A DNA stretch of 32,048 bases from Nitrospirota bacterium (GCA_021789555.1 JAJYJK010000027.1:1-32048); one strand, 5' to 3'. Counted from the stretch's first letter, positions 13,056-22,897 are shown. The notes: generated from the letters alone by a model not told the origin. Numbers and translations are program-made.

Positions 13056-15507
13056 TAATAACCGCTATCTGGTCATACACGCCCATATGTACCAGCCGCC
13101 CAGGGAAAACCCCTGGCTCGAGGCCGTCGAGATACAAGACGGCGCGTATCCCTATCATGACTGGAACGAGCGCGTTACGGCGGAGAGCTACGCCCCGAAC
13201 GCCTATGCCCGCATACTCGATGAGCAGCGCAAGATCATCCGGATAGCAAACAACTACAGGAAGATAAATTTCAACTTCGGCCCTACCCTTCTTAGCTGGC
13301 TCGAGGAGCATTCAAAGCCTCTTTACGAGGCGGTCCTTGAGGCCGACAGGGCGAGCCGCCAGGAGCGTTCCGGCCACGGAAACGCCATCGCCCAGTGCTA
13401 CAACCACATGATAATGCCGCTTGCCACGAGGCGGGACAAGATAACCCAGGTCATCTGGGGCATCGAGGATTTCGTCCACCGTTTTTCGAGGCGTCCGGAG
13501 GGCATGTGGCTGCCGGAGACCGCCGTGGACACGGAGAGTTTGGAGATACTTGCCGCAAACGGCATCAAGTTCACCATATTGGCTCCGGGCCAGGCGCATT
13601 TCGTGAAACCCCCCGGCGGCACTGAATGGACGCATGCGGATGAGCGTTCGCTGGACATAAGGGTGCCTTACATGGTCAGGCTGCCCTCGGGGGCGGACAT
13701 AACGGTTTTCTTCTATGACGGCCCCGTCGCCAGGGGGGTTGCGTTCGAGGGGCTTTTGAGAAACGGGGTGCAGTTCGCGGAGCGGCTCGTGCAGATTTTC
13801 TCCGCCGGGGCAAAGGAAAATTCCTCCGGCCCTCCGGAGCTGGCCCATATCGCCACTGACGGGGAATCGTACGGGCACCACAGCCGTTTCGGGGAGATGG
13901 CCCTTGCCTACTGCCTTTACTATATCGAGAAGAACAATCTGGCGAAGATAACGAATTACGGCGAGTTCCTGGAGAAAAACCCTCCGGGCTGGGAGGCCAG
14001 AATAAAAGAAAACACCTCCTGGAGCTGCTTTCACGGGGTGGAGCGCTGGCGCTCGGATTGCGGCTGCAACACGGGCGGCCATCCGGGGTGGAACCAGCAG
14101 TGGAGGGCGCCTTTAAGAGAGGCCCTGGACTGGCTCGCCGGGGAGCTGGCCCGGAGCTTCGAGGAAAAGGGCGCGGCCCTTTTCAAGGACCCCTGGCTGG
14201 CCAGGGACCGCTACATAGAGGTGATCCTGGAGCGCTCCGATGAAAACACGGCCAGGTTCCTGGGCGAACACGCCGTAAAAGAGCTCTCCCCCCGGCAGCG
14301 GCTGGAGGCGATAAAGCTCCTGGAGATGCAGAGGCACGGCATGCTTATGTTCACTAGCTGCGGATGGTTCTTCGATGATATCTCCGGCATCGAGAGCCTC
14401 CAGGTGCTCCAGTACGCGGGCCGGGCCATTCAGCTGCATGAGAACCTCTGCGGCGGGGGACTCGAGGGGCCCTTTCTCCGGATACTTTCAAAGGCCAAAA
14501 GCAACGTCAGGAAGGCCGGCGACGGGGCCGGGCTTTACAACAAAGAGGTGAAGACAAAGGCCATCGATCTGGACAAGGTGTCGGTCCACTACGCCATAAG
14601 CTCCCTCTATGAGGATTACGCCCAAGTGCAGGGCCTTTACTGTTATGACGTGACAAGGCTGGGTTACAGGAAATTCGAGGAGGCCCAGGCGAGGCTCGCC
14701 GTCGGCGCGATAAATATCCGCTGCAGGATAACCGGGGAGGAGGGCGTAAAACGGTTTGCCGCCATGAAGACGGGCAGCTACGATATAAGCTGCGCGCTTT
14801 TGTCCCCTGGGAAAGAGGGGGAGTTCGAGGAATTCAAAAAAACCCTTTCCGGGCAGTTCCTGGGAGGGGATTTCGACGGCGCCCTGCGTGTAATGGACCG
14901 GTATGCGGGAGGCGTAATGTATTCCCTGAAAGACCTCTTCAGGGACGAGCAGAGAGAGATATTGTCCATAACGATGAAGGAGGGGATCGAAGAGGCCAGG
15001 CGCGTCTACAGGCGCATGTACTGGCAGGACCGCTTCCTGATGGCGCTCCTCAGGGATTTTGGCGCGCCCATTCCGAGGATTTTTCTGGCCACGGCTGAAT
15101 TCGCCCTTGGCTACGAACTCATGAAGGCCATTGAAGATGGGCCGGGAAATATGGAAAAGGCCGTGGAGCTCTACAGCGAGCTGACGGACTGGGGACTCCA
15201 GCCCGACCAGGTGGAACTTGAACTGCTCCTTCGCAGAAAACTTCTCGCCCTGTTTGAGCAACTGGAGGGAAAACCGGACCTGGATGGAGTGGAAAGGCTC
15301 AAGGGGCTTTTGAAATTTGCCGTTATGCTGCCCTTCACGGTCAATCTATGGGAGGGGCAAAACAAATACTACGAGATGTCCCGTTCCCTTTACCGCAAGA
15401 TGCGCGAGAGGCGGGACGATGAGGCGGCAAGGTGGGCCGGGGAGTTCAGGGAACTGGGCAAGGACCTCTATTTCAATACCGATGAGGTGTTCCATGGGGA
15501 ACACTGA
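13048..15507 (+). CDS. GH57 alpha-glucan-active enzyme with DUF3536
   Basis: 819 aa. The GH57 (beta/alpha)7 barrel forms the N-terminal part: motif 1 H-M-Y-Q-P-P (residues 13-18), G-M-W-L-P-E-T with a likely catalytic Glu near 157, and A-T-D-G-E-S-Y-G-H-H with a likely catalytic Asp near 271. The rest is a long DUF3536 helical region. GH57 enzymes act on alpha-1,4 or alpha-1,6 glucans as amylases, glucanotransferases or branching enzymes. DUF3536 members are uncharacterised to my knowledge, so the reaction is open; context suggests it trims or supplies maltodextrin for TreY/TreZ. No signal peptide, so cytoplasmic. It overlaps treZ by 8 nt and treY by 14 nt. Confidence 0.88.
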   Translation: MDNNNRYLVIHAHMYQPPRENPWLEAVEIQDGAYPYHDWNERVTAESYAPNAYARILDEQRKIIRIANNYRKINFNFGPTLLSWLEEHSKPLYEAVLEADRASRQERSGHGNAIAQCYNHMIMPLATRRDKITQVIWGIEDFVHRFSRRPEGMWLPETAVDTESLEILAANGIKFTILAPGQAHFVKPPGGTEWTHADERSLDIRVPYMVRLPSGADITVFFYDGPVARGVAFEGLLRNGVQFAERLVQIFSAGAKENSSGPPELAHIATDGESYGHHSRFGEMALAYCLYYIEKNNLAKITNYGEFLEKNPPGWEARIKENTSWSCFHGVERWRSDCGCNTGGHPGWNQQWRAPLREALDWLAGELARSFEEKGAALFKDPWLARDRYIEVILERSDENTARFLGEHAVKELSPRQRLEAIKLLEMQRHGMLMFTSCGWFFDDISGIESLQVLQYAGRAIQLHENLCGGGLEGPFLRILSKAKSNVRKAGDGAGLYNKEVKTKAIDLDKVSVHYAISSLYEDYAQVQGLYCYDVTRLGYRKFEEAQARLAVGAINIRCRITGEEGVKRFAAMKTGSYDISCALLSPGKEGEFEEFKKTLSGQFLGGDFDGALRVMDRYAGGVMYSLKDLFRDEQREILSITMKEGIEEARRVYRRMYWQDRFLMALLRDFGAPIPRIFLATAEFALGYELMKAIEDGPGNMEKAVELYSELTDWGLQPDQVELELLLRRKLLALFEQLEGKPDLDGVERLKGLLKFAVMLPFTVNLWEGQNKYYEMSRSLYRKMRERRDDEAARWAGEFRELGKDLYFNTDEVFHGEH

Positions 15508-18457
15508 AGAGGCCGCCGGCGTCCCCGCCATACCGGCGAGCACCTACAGGCTCCAGTTCAACCGGCTGCTGACCTTCGAGATGGCGAGGCGCATCGTGCC
15601 ATACCTGCAAGAACTGGGGATTACCTGCATCTATTGTTCGCCGTATTTCAAATCCCTGCCCGGCAGCCTGCACGGCTATGACATAATCAGGTACGATGAG
15701 CTGAACCCGGAGGTCGGCACGGCCGAGGAGTACGGGCAGTTCACCGGGGAGCTGTCCCGGCGCGGGATGCAGCAGATACTGGACATCGTGCCGCACCACA
15801 TGTGCATCCTGGGCGACAACCCCTGGTGGCAGAGCGTCCTTGAAAACGGACAAAGCTCCCCGTATGCGTCTTTTTTCGATATAGACTGGTCGCCGCCCCT
15901 CGAGGTCCTGAAGGGAAAGGTGCTCCTGCCGATCCTGGCGGACCAGTACGGGAAGGTGCTCGAGTCCGGAGAAATCAGGCTGGACTTCAAGGACGGGGCG
16001 TTTTTCATAGCCTGCAACAATAACCGCCTGCCCGTCGAGCCCCGTTCCTATGAGCTTGTCTTGAGGCGCGGGGTGGAGGAGCTTGAAAAGGAAATCCCCG
16101 AGAGCGCGGAATTCCAGGAGCTGATGAGCATAATTACCGCCCTCAGCCACCTCCCGGAGGCCGCCGAGACGGACCCGGAGAAAAAGAGGGAGCGAAACAG
16201 GGAGAAAGAGATCATAAAGCGGCGGCTCGCGGCGCTCCATGAATCCTCCGGCCACATAAGGCGGTTCCTGCAGGACAACATAAGGGTTTTTAACGGCGCG
16301 AAGGGCGACCGACGCAGTTTCGATCCCATGGACGGGCTTGTTTCCAGGCAGCCCTACAGGCTGTCCTTCTGGATGGTCGCCACCGACGAGATAAATTACC
16401 GCAGGTTCTTCGATATAAACGAGCTGGCGGCAATCCGGGTGGAGCAGCCGGAGGTGTTCAATGAAAGTCACCGGTTTGTCCTTGAGCTTATAAGACAGGG
16501 GAAAGTGACCGGCTTGCGGGTGGACCACCTGGACGGCCTCTATAACCCCGCCGAATACCTGCGGACCCTGCAGGAGAAGGCCTTCCTCGCCCGCATACCC
16601 GAGGATGTCCCTGAGGCCGAAAGGCAGGCCCTGGCGCAGTCCATTGAAAAGGGGATCATGAAGACGCCCCCCGCCATCCCGTTTTATATAGTGGGCGAGA
16701 AGATACTCCAGAAGGGGGAGCGGATACCGGAGGACTGGCCCATATTCGGCACGACCGGCTATGCGTTCATGAATTCCCTGAACGGGCTCTTCGTAAGGGG
16801 AGATAACGAAAAAATCATGGACGATATCTATTTCCGGTTTGCTGGCGGGAAGGTAAATTTCTCCGGGCTCCAATACCAGGCAAAAAAACTCATACTGGTG
16901 TCTTCCATGTCCGCGGAGGTAAACATCCTGGGCCACCGGCTCTACATGCTGGCCCAGAAATCGAGGCTCACGAGGGATTTCACCTTTCCGTCTCTCACGA
17001 AGGCGCTCTCCGAGGTCATCGCCTGCTTCCCGGTTTACAGGACCTACATAAGCTCCTCAGGCGTGACGGACAGGGACCGGCGTTACATAGAACAGGCCGT
17101 AAACAGGGCCAAGAGGCTGAACCCGAGCGTGAGCAACCAGATATTCCAGTTCATAAGGCAGGTGCTGGCGCTTGAATACGCCGAAGGGCTTTCCCCGGAG
17201 GAGAAGGCCGGGTGGTTCGACTTCGCGATGAGGTTCCAGCAGCAGACGGGGCCGGTAATGGCGAAGGGGATCGAGGACACGGCCTTTTACGTCTATAACA
17301 GACTGCTCTCCCTCAACGAGGTGGGCGGCTCGCCCGGCATCTTCGGCACCCCGGTTGAGACCTTTCACGGACAGAACATAGAGAGGAACAAATACTGGCC
17401 TTTTTCGCTTATCTCCACATCCACCCACGATTCCAAAAGGAGCGAGGACGTGCGCGCGCGGATAAACGTCCTTACCGAGATGCCCCGCGCCTGGCGCGAC
17501 GCCATTTCCAGATGGAAGCGGGCCAACAGGAAGAAAAAACCCTCCGTCGAAGGAAAGCCCGTCCCCGACAATAACGACGAGTATCATCTCTATCAGGTCA
17601 TGGTCGGCGTCTGGCCGCCAACCCCCCCGGATAATGAAGGGTTGGCCGATATGCGGCAGCGGATAAAACAGTACATGCTGAAGGCCGTGCGGGAGGCCAA
17701 GGTCAATACAAGCTGGATAAGCCCAAACAAGGAATATGAAGACGCGCTGAACACCTTTATAGACCGCATCCTTGGCCCCGCAGGCCATCATGGTCCCGCA
17801 GACGCCTTTTTGGGGGAGTTTACGGCCTTCTCGAGGACGGTCGCCTGGTACGGGATGCTAAACGGTCTTAGCCAGGTGCTCTTGAAGGCGGCAAGCCCGG
17901 GGGTGCCGGATTTCTACCAGGGCACGGAATTTTGGACGCTTTCCCTGGTGGACCCCGACAACCGCCGCGAGGTCGATTACGGGGCGAGGTCAAAGCTGCT
18001 CGAAGAGCTCAAGGCAAGGGAGGGCTCCCTGGGGAAGGTTGCACTTTGCCGTGAGCTGCTGGCGAATATGCAGGATTCCCGGGTAAAACTCTATGTCACC
18101 TGGAAGGCGCTTAATTTCAGGAAGGTTTTCCGGGATGTTTTTTCGGCAGGCCAGTACATCCCGCTTGAGTCCGGGGGGCAGATGAGACAGCACCTGTGCG
18201 CCTTCCTGAGAAAAGACGGGGGGAGCGTGATGGTTTGCGCCCCGAGGTTTTTCGTGGGGCTCGGGGCGCCGGGCAATGTTCCGACCGGCGAGGCCGTCTG
18301 GAAAGACACATTCGTGGCGCTGCCGGCCCCGATGAAATTCAAGGATGCCTTTACGGACAGGGTGGTGGCCGCAACGGAGATAAACGGCAGGCACGTCATA
18401 CCGCTAAAGGACCTCTTCAGCGATTTTCCCCTGTTTCTCGCAAACGAGACGGCATGA
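15494..18457 (+). CDS. treY: Malto-oligosyltrehalose synthase TreY (GH13)
   Basis: 987 aa from the ATG at 15494, which has GAGGTG 5 nt upstream; the frame is open much further up, but that part lies in the GH57 gene. P-A-S-T-Y-R-L-Q-F at residues 14-22 is the TreY hallmark. D344 in G-L-R-V-D-H-L-D-G-L is the nucleophile, E402 in Y-I-V-G-E-K-I the acid, and S-T-H-D-S-K-R-S-E-D-V supplies the third acid. P-G-V-P-D-F-Y-Q-G-T-E closes the barrel. TreY converts the reducing-end alpha-1,4 bond of maltodextrin to alpha,alpha-1,1, giving the substrate of TreZ. The upper end of family length reflects a large lid insertion with charged helices around residues 195-265. Confidence 0.94.
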   Translation: MGNTEEAAGVPAIPASTYRLQFNRLLTFEMARRIVPYLQELGITCIYCSPYFKSLPGSLHGYDIIRYDELNPEVGTAEEYGQFTGELSRRGMQQILDIVPHHMCILGDNPWWQSVLENGQSSPYASFFDIDWSPPLEVLKGKVLLPILADQYGKVLESGEIRLDFKDGAFFIACNNNRLPVEPRSYELVLRRGVEELEKEIPESAEFQELMSIITALSHLPEAAETDPEKKRERNREKEIIKRRLAALHESSGHIRRFLQDNIRVFNGAKGDRRSFDPMDGLVSRQPYRLSFWMVATDEINYRRFFDINELAAIRVEQPEVFNESHRFVLELIRQGKVTGLRVDHLDGLYNPAEYLRTLQEKAFLARIPEDVPEAERQALAQSIEKGIMKTPPAIPFYIVGEKILQKGERIPEDWPIFGTTGYAFMNSLNGLFVRGDNEKIMDDIYFRFAGGKVNFSGLQYQAKKLILVSSMSAEVNILGHRLYMLAQKSRLTRDFTFPSLTKALSEVIACFPVYRTYISSSGVTDRDRRYIEQAVNRAKRLNPSVSNQIFQFIRQVLALEYAEGLSPEEKAGWFDFAMRFQQQTGPVMAKGIEDTAFYVYNRLLSLNEVGGSPGIFGTPVETFHGQNIERNKYWPFSLISTSTHDSKRSEDVRARINVLTEMPRAWRDAISRWKRANRKKKPSVEGKPVPDNNDEYHLYQVMVGVWPPTPPDNEGLADMRQRIKQYMLKAVREAKVNTSWISPNKEYEDALNTFIDRILGPAGHHGPADAFLGEFTAFSRTVAWYGMLNGLSQVLLKAASPGVPDFYQGTEFWTLSLVDPDNRREVDYGARSKLLEELKAREGSLGKVALCRELLANMQDSRVKLYVTWKALNFRKVFRDVFSAGQYIPLESGGQMRQHLCAFLRKDGGSVMVCAPRFFVGLGAPGNVPTGEAVWKDTFVALPAPMKFKDAFTDRVVAATEINGRHVIPLKDLFSDFPLFLANETA

Positions 18458-18512
18458 ATGGATGCCGGGGTAAAATCAAAAATCCTCCAAACGGGGTAAT
18501 ATAGACCGGGTA

Positions 18513-20666
18513 ATGGAAGAATCGCTGGTCCATGAGCTTGCCCGGCTGGCGGGCGTCATGCCCTATTATTTCGATATGTGGGGCAACCGCCACGAAGTCT
18601 CTGTCGAGACCAAGAAGGCCCTCCTGAAGGCGATGGGCTTTCAGGCGGACCGCGGGAAGAGTCTCAGGCGGGAGATTGAAAAAAGGCTTTCCCCCCCGGT
18701 GCTTGAGCCCTCGATAGTCGCACGGGAAGACGTCGCGATAAATATACCCCTTTTCCTTCCCTCCTTTGCGGATGAGGCGGGTTTCCGCCTCTGTCTTGAA
18801 GACGAGAAAAAGAGCGTGGAAAAATTCTCCATCCGGCGCGCCCCGGAAGAGGTGCTGGATGCGCCCGGCGGAAGATACGGCAAATACGTCCTTCCACTGG
18901 GTCCGCTTAAAGAGGGCTACTATAGTCTTTCGGTCGCCGCGTCTTTCCGCGGCAGGAGGATAAAAGCGGGCTGCTTTCTGATAGTCACGCGGGGCGAGTG
19001 TTTCCTTCCTGACGGATACGGCAGGGCCTGGGGGATGACGCTCGCCCTGCATGAAATCCGCTCCGGCGGCAACTGGGGCATCGGGGATTTCAGGGATCTT
19101 AGGGCCCTTATCGACTGGATTTCGGGACTGGGAGGGGATTTCGCGGGCATACTGCCGCTCCATGACGTACCGCTGCCCGACAGGGTAAGCCCGTATTCGC
19201 CGCTGAGCAGGCTTTACCGTAACTGCCTGTTTCTGGACCTGGAAGGGGCGCCGGAGTTCGCTTCAATTAAAAATAAAAACAAAAAAGAGGCCGGGCCGGC
19301 CCTCGCGCGGGAGATAGCATCGCTCAGGCGCGCCAAATACGTGGATTACGCGGGGGTTTACGCCCTGAAGCAGCGCGTCCTCAGGCAGATGTTCCGGATA
19401 TTTTACAAGAAGCATTATCTGAAGCGCACCGAGAGGGGCCGGGCCCTTTCGACATTCAAAAAAAGGCAGGGGCAAAGCCTCCTGGACTATGCGACTTTCA
19501 TGGCCCTGGGCGAGGTTTTCGGGCAGGGCTGGAGGAACTGGCCCCCCGATTTCAGGGACCCGGACGGCCAGGCGGTGCGGAAATTCAGGAGGCGGGAGCC
19601 TCAGAGGGTCCTCTTTCATATATACGTCCAGTGGCTCATCGAAGGGCAACTAGGTGCACTCGCGCGGCGCGCGGCCGCGGACGGGATGCGGGCCGGCCTT
19701 TATTTCGACCTCGCCGTGGGGGTCATCGGCGGCGGTGCGGACGAATGGGGTTTCAAGGACTCATTCGCAATCGGGGCGGCCGCGGGCGCCCCGCCCGATG
19801 AATTCAACAGGGGGGGGCAGAACTGGGGTTTTTCTCCCTTCCTGCCCGAAAAGATGCGTGAAAACGGGTTTCGGATTTTCATCAAGACCATCCGCAAGAA
19901 CCTTGAGCATGCGGGGATGCTGAGGATTGACCATGCCCTGGGCCTCTTCCGGCTGTTCTGGATTCCGGAGGGCATGAAGCCCGTGGAAGGGGCATATGTG
20001 AAATACCCTTCGGAGGAGCTTTTGGCCATCCTGGCAATCGAAAGCAGGAGGGCGAAGGCGATAATCATAGCTGAAGACCTGGGGACGGTCGAGCCCGGCG
20101 TGCGCGAGGCCCTGATGGGCAGGAAGATGCTCTCCTACAGGCTTTTTTACTACGAGAGGCTCTACCCCTCGCCCGCGCTCACGCCGCCCGGGCAATATCC
20201 CCCGCGCGCCTTTTGCGCCGTCAACACCCATGACCTGCCGACCCTTTATGGATATTGGGCGGAAAAGGACATCGAGGTAAAACGCTCTTTATCGCTTTAT
20301 CCCTCGGAGCAGGCCCATATGGACGACCTTGCCGCGAGGAGAAGGGACAAGGAAATAATCATGGACACCTTGAAAAGAGAGGGGCTTATCCCGGATAATT
20401 ATACGATACCCGGCAAAATGAACGAAGAACTCATGCTTGCCATATACAGGCACCTGGGCAGGACGCCCTGCCTTTTCGTCGGTATGAGCCTTGAAGACTG
20501 GCTCCGGTCCGAGGAGCAGCCCAACCTGCCCGGCACGACGGACGCATATCCCAACTGGAGAATCAAGACCCCGGCCCCGCTTGAGTCTTTCATCGGCAAA
20601 GGGGGGGAGTTTTTTGCCAGGGCCTTTACGGATGAGGGCAGGGGGAGGGGAGGCAGGGGGCAGTGA
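18513..20666 (+). CDS. malQ: 4-alpha-glucanotransferase MalQ (GH77)
   Basis: 717 aa, about the size of E. coli MalQ, and with a similar extra N-terminal module (about residues 1-160). Catalytic residues: D473 (nucleophile) in L-R-I-D-H-A-L-G-L, E521 (acid) in I-I-A-E-D-L-G-T-V, and D574 in N-T-H-D-L-P-T. MalQ disproportionates maltodextrins in the cytoplasm and frees glucose, which could feed TreT while longer chains go to TreY. A 55-nt gap separates it from treY, the widest in this operon, and its ATG has no strong ribosome site. The stop overlaps the lgt start. Confidence 0.94.
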   Translation: MEESLVHELARLAGVMPYYFDMWGNRHEVSVETKKALLKAMGFQADRGKSLRREIEKRLSPPVLEPSIVAREDVAINIPLFLPSFADEAGFRLCLEDEKKSVEKFSIRRAPEEVLDAPGGRYGKYVLPLGPLKEGYYSLSVAASFRGRRIKAGCFLIVTRGECFLPDGYGRAWGMTLALHEIRSGGNWGIGDFRDLRALIDWISGLGGDFAGILPLHDVPLPDRVSPYSPLSRLYRNCLFLDLEGAPEFASIKNKNKKEAGPALAREIASLRRAKYVDYAGVYALKQRVLRQMFRIFYKKHYLKRTERGRALSTFKKRQGQSLLDYATFMALGEVFGQGWRNWPPDFRDPDGQAVRKFRRREPQRVLFHIYVQWLIEGQLGALARRAAADGMRAGLYFDLAVGVIGGGADEWGFKDSFAIGAAAGAPPDEFNRGGQNWGFSPFLPEKMRENGFRIFIKTIRKNLEHAGMLRIDHALGLFRLFWIPEGMKPVEGAYVKYPSEELLAILAIESRRAKAIIIAEDLGTVEPGVREALMGRKMLSYRLFYYERLYPSPALTPPGQYPPRAFCAVNTHDLPTLYGYWAEKDIEVKRSLSLYPSEQAHMDDLAARRRDKEIIMDTLKREGLIPDNYTIPGKMNEELMLAIYRHLGRTPCLFVGMSLEDWLRSEEQPNLPGTTDAYPNWRIKTPAPLESFIGKGGEFFARAFTDEGRGRGGRGQ

Positions 20667-21448
20667 TCCCATATCCGCGCATAAGCCCCACCATTGTCAG
20701 GGTCGGCCCGTTCGCCGTAAGGTGGTACGGGGTCATGTACATACTTGGGTTTGTGACCTCATACCTGCTTTTCCAATATCAGGTCAGGAAAAAGGAGATA
20801 AAGGGGCTCACGGCGCAGGTCGTGGAGAACCTGTATTTCTGGCTCATACTGTCGCTTGTCATCGGGGCCAGGGTGGGCTACGTGGTCTTCTACAACCTCC
20901 CTTATTACATTCACAATCCGCTGAGGGTCTTTGCGGTCTGGCAGGGGGGGATGTCCTTTCACGGCGGGCTTGCGGGGCTCGTGATATGCGGCGTCCTTTT
21001 TTGCCGGAGATACAGGCTGGATTTCTGGGAGATGGCGGACCTCATCGCCGCCACCGCGCCGCCCGCGCTCGGCTTCGGCAGGCTCGGCAATTTCATAAAC
21101 GGGGAGCTTTTCGGGCGGCCCTCGAACCTGCCCTGGGCGATGGTCTTTCCGCAGGGCGGCGACATACCGAGGCATCCCTCCCAGCTTTACGAATTTTTAC
21201 TTGAGGGGGTGGTGCTGTTTATTGTCCTGTGGAATTTGAAGGGCCGGCTGAAAAAAAGCGGGATGCTCCTTGCGGTCTTCCTCATCCTTTACGGGGTCTT
21301 CAGGTTTTCCCTGGAGTTCCTGAGGCAGCCCGACCCCCAGCTTGGCTTCATAATCGGCCCCTTCACGATGGGGCAGATACTCAGCTCGGCGATGATACTG
21401 GCCGGCGCCGCGCTGGCCTTGTGGCGCGGGAAGAAAAAGTCCTCATAA
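20663..21448 (+). CDS. lgt: Prolipoprotein diacylglyceryl transferase Lgt
   Basis: 261 aa from a GTG at 20663 that overlaps the malQ stop (GTGA). Several hydrophobic spans fit the seven-helix Lgt fold. Signature motifs: R-W-Y-G-x-M-Y near residue 20, G-G-M-S-F-H-G-G (H100), and G-R-L-G-N-F-I-N-G-E-L-F-G-R (R140 and neighbours), then F-R-F-S-L-E-F-L-R-x-P-D. Lgt transfers diacylglycerol from phosphatidylglycerol to the lipobox cysteine of prolipoproteins in the inner membrane. It has no metabolic link to the sugar genes; cotranscription is probably positional. A strong terminator follows about 100 nt downstream. Confidence 0.96.
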   Translation: MIPYPRISPTIVRVGPFAVRWYGVMYILGFVTSYLLFQYQVRKKEIKGLTAQVVENLYFWLILSLVIGARVGYVVFYNLPYYIHNPLRVFAVWQGGMSFHGGLAGLVICGVLFCRRYRLDFWEMADLIAATAPPALGFGRLGNFINGELFGRPSNLPWAMVFPQGGDIPRHPSQLYEFLLEGVVLFIVLWNLKGRLKKSGMLLAVFLILYGVFRFSLEFLRQPDPQLGFIIGPFTMGQILSSAMILAGAALALWRGKKKSS

Positions 21449-21548
21449 TTCATCATTTTTTCAGATTTCCTTCAAATTTCCTTCAGAGTTGCGGCTTATA
21501 CTGATAGCATAGACAAGGAAAAGATTCCCCCTTTTCTTCGAGTCAGGT

Positions 21549-21579
21549 AAAAAGGCCGGAAACCCTCCCCGGCCTTTTT
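21549..21579 (+). terminator. Strong rho-independent terminator after lgt
   Basis: An 11-bp stem AAAAAGGCCGG / CCGGCCTTTTT (21549-21559 with 21569-21579) closes a 9-nt loop and ends in a T run. The A run on the other side makes it potentially bidirectional. It ends the treT-lgt operon. Confidence 0.88.
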
Positions 21580-21703
21580 ATTTTCAGGTGAAACCCTCTC
21601 CCAGCATTTTTTTCACAATCTATTCATTTTCGCTTCAATTTTTCTTCAAATTATTTTTTTATGATTCAGATGTAGTTGGCTTAGCTTCTTTCCTCCTAAC
21701 TTT

Positions 21704-21729
21704 GGCCGGGCATAAAAGCCCGGCCTTTT
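21704..21729 (+). terminator. Second plus-strand terminator-like hairpin
   Basis: An 8-bp stem GGCCGGGC / GCCCGGCC (21704-21711 with 21718-21725) and a 6-nt loop are followed on the plus strand by TTTTCTT. Read from leuB on the minus strand it is followed by A/G, not T. The 334-bp gap between lgt and leuB therefore has two plus-strand hairpins about 125 bp apart and no recognised gene. Confidence 0.6.
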
Positions 21730-21782
21730 CTTGGCAGATGCAGGGACGGGCAAGGGGAGTTTTACCTGCCGCGCCCGGTCTT

Positions 21783-22853
21783 TCAGACCGCGATTTCGGA
21801 GGTTATCTTTGCGGTCAGGTCGCCCACTTCCCGGGTGCCCATGCCCATCCGGCCTGCCGCGAGGCTTTTTATATGTTTTCCGGTCATTTCCATGACCGCG
21901 GCCTCTATCGCCCTGGCGGCCTTCTCTTCGCCCAGGTGTTCGAGCATCATGCCGCCGGCGCATATTGCGGCCAGGGGGTTTATGACGTTTTGCCCCTTGT
22001 ACTTCGGGGCCGAGCCCCCGATCGGCTCGAACATGGAGACGCCCGCCGGGTTGATGTTGCCGCCGGCCGCGATGCCCATGCCGCCCTGGATCATGGCGCC
22101 CAGATCGGTGATGATGTCCCCGAACATGTTGTCCGTGACGACGACGTCGAACCACTCCGGGTTTTTCACGAACCACATCGTAATGGCGTCGACGTGGGCA
22201 TAGTCGGTCTTGATGTCCGGGTATTCCGGGGCGATCTCATGGAAGGCCCTCTCCCAGAGGTCGAAGGCGAACGTAAGGACGTTTGTCTTTCCGCAGAGGG
22301 TGAGCTTTTTGCGCCTGTTTCTTTTCCGTGTGAACTCGTATGCGTATCTCAGGCACCTCTCGACGCCCTTCCTTGTATTAATGGATTCCTGTATCGCCAC
22401 CTCGTCGGGGGTGCCTTTTTTAAGCGTGCCGCCCGCCCCCGCGTAGAGCCCCTCGGAGTTTTCCCGTATCACCACGAGGTCTATGTCTCCGGGGCCCTTG
22501 TCTTTCAGCGGGCACTCGACGCCCGGGTAGAGTTTTATCGGGCGCAGGTTGATGTACTGGTCCAGCTTGAAGCGCAGTTCAAGGAGGATGCCTTTTTCCA
22601 GGATGCCGGGTTTTACGTCGGGATGGCCTATTGCGCCAAGGAATATGGCGTCGTGGCGTTTCAGCTCCTCGAGGGCGCCCGCGGGCAGGACTTCGCCCGT
22701 CTTTAGATACCGCTCGCCGCCGAAATCGTAATTGGCGTAGTCCAGCTTGAAGCCGAACCGGCCCGCGGCCGCATCGAGCACCTTTATCCCCTCGGCTATC
22801 ACCTCGGGGCCGGTCCCGTCGCCGGGTATGACCGCGATCTTGTAAGATTTCAT
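21783..22853 (-). CDS. leuB: 3-isopropylmalate dehydrogenase LeuB
   Basis: 356 aa; the ATG at 22853 is preceded by GGAGG. I-P-G-D-G-T-G-P-E-V at the N-terminus, L-R-F-K-L-D-x-Y-I-N-L-R-P, V-V-I-R-E-N-S-E-G-L-Y, and V-T-D-N-M-F-G-D-I-I-T-D (metal-binding Asp residues) mark the beta-decarboxylating dehydrogenase family. The E-N-S-E-G-L-Y loop type and pairing with a short LeuD indicate LeuB over isocitrate dehydrogenase. It oxidises and decarboxylates 3-isopropylmalate to 2-oxoisocaproate with NAD in leucine synthesis. It lies 134 bp downstream of leuD, in the same direction. A homoisocitrate or 3-methylmalate dehydrogenase is a less likely alternative. Confidence 0.92.
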   Translation of the reverse strand: MKSYKIAVIPGDGTGPEVIAEGIKVLDAAAGRFGFKLDYANYDFGGERYLKTGEVLPAGALEELKRHDAIFLGAIGHPDVKPGILEKGILLELRFKLDQYINLRPIKLYPGVECPLKDKGPGDIDLVVIRENSEGLYAGAGGTLKKGTPDEVAIQESINTRKGVERCLRYAYEFTRKRNRRKKLTLCGKTNVLTFAFDLWERAFHEIAPEYPDIKTDYAHVDAITMWFVKNPEWFDVVVTDNMFGDIITDLGAMIQGGMGIAAGGNINPAGVSMFEPIGGSAPKYKGQNVINPLAAICAGGMMLEHLGEEKAARAIEAAVMEMTGKHIKSLAAGRMGMGTREVGDLTAKITSEIAV

Positions 22854-22897
22854 TTTAGCGCAGGTCCTCCATTAAATTTTTAAAAATCCTTTTTAAA

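Noticed and set aside
15317-15493. Upstream extension of treY
   Set aside because: Lies inside the GH57 gene; the ATG at 15494 has a ribosome site and fits the TreY N-terminus.
15473-16936. Long minus-strand frame opposite treY
   Set aside because: Shadow frame; TreY motifs are on the plus strand.
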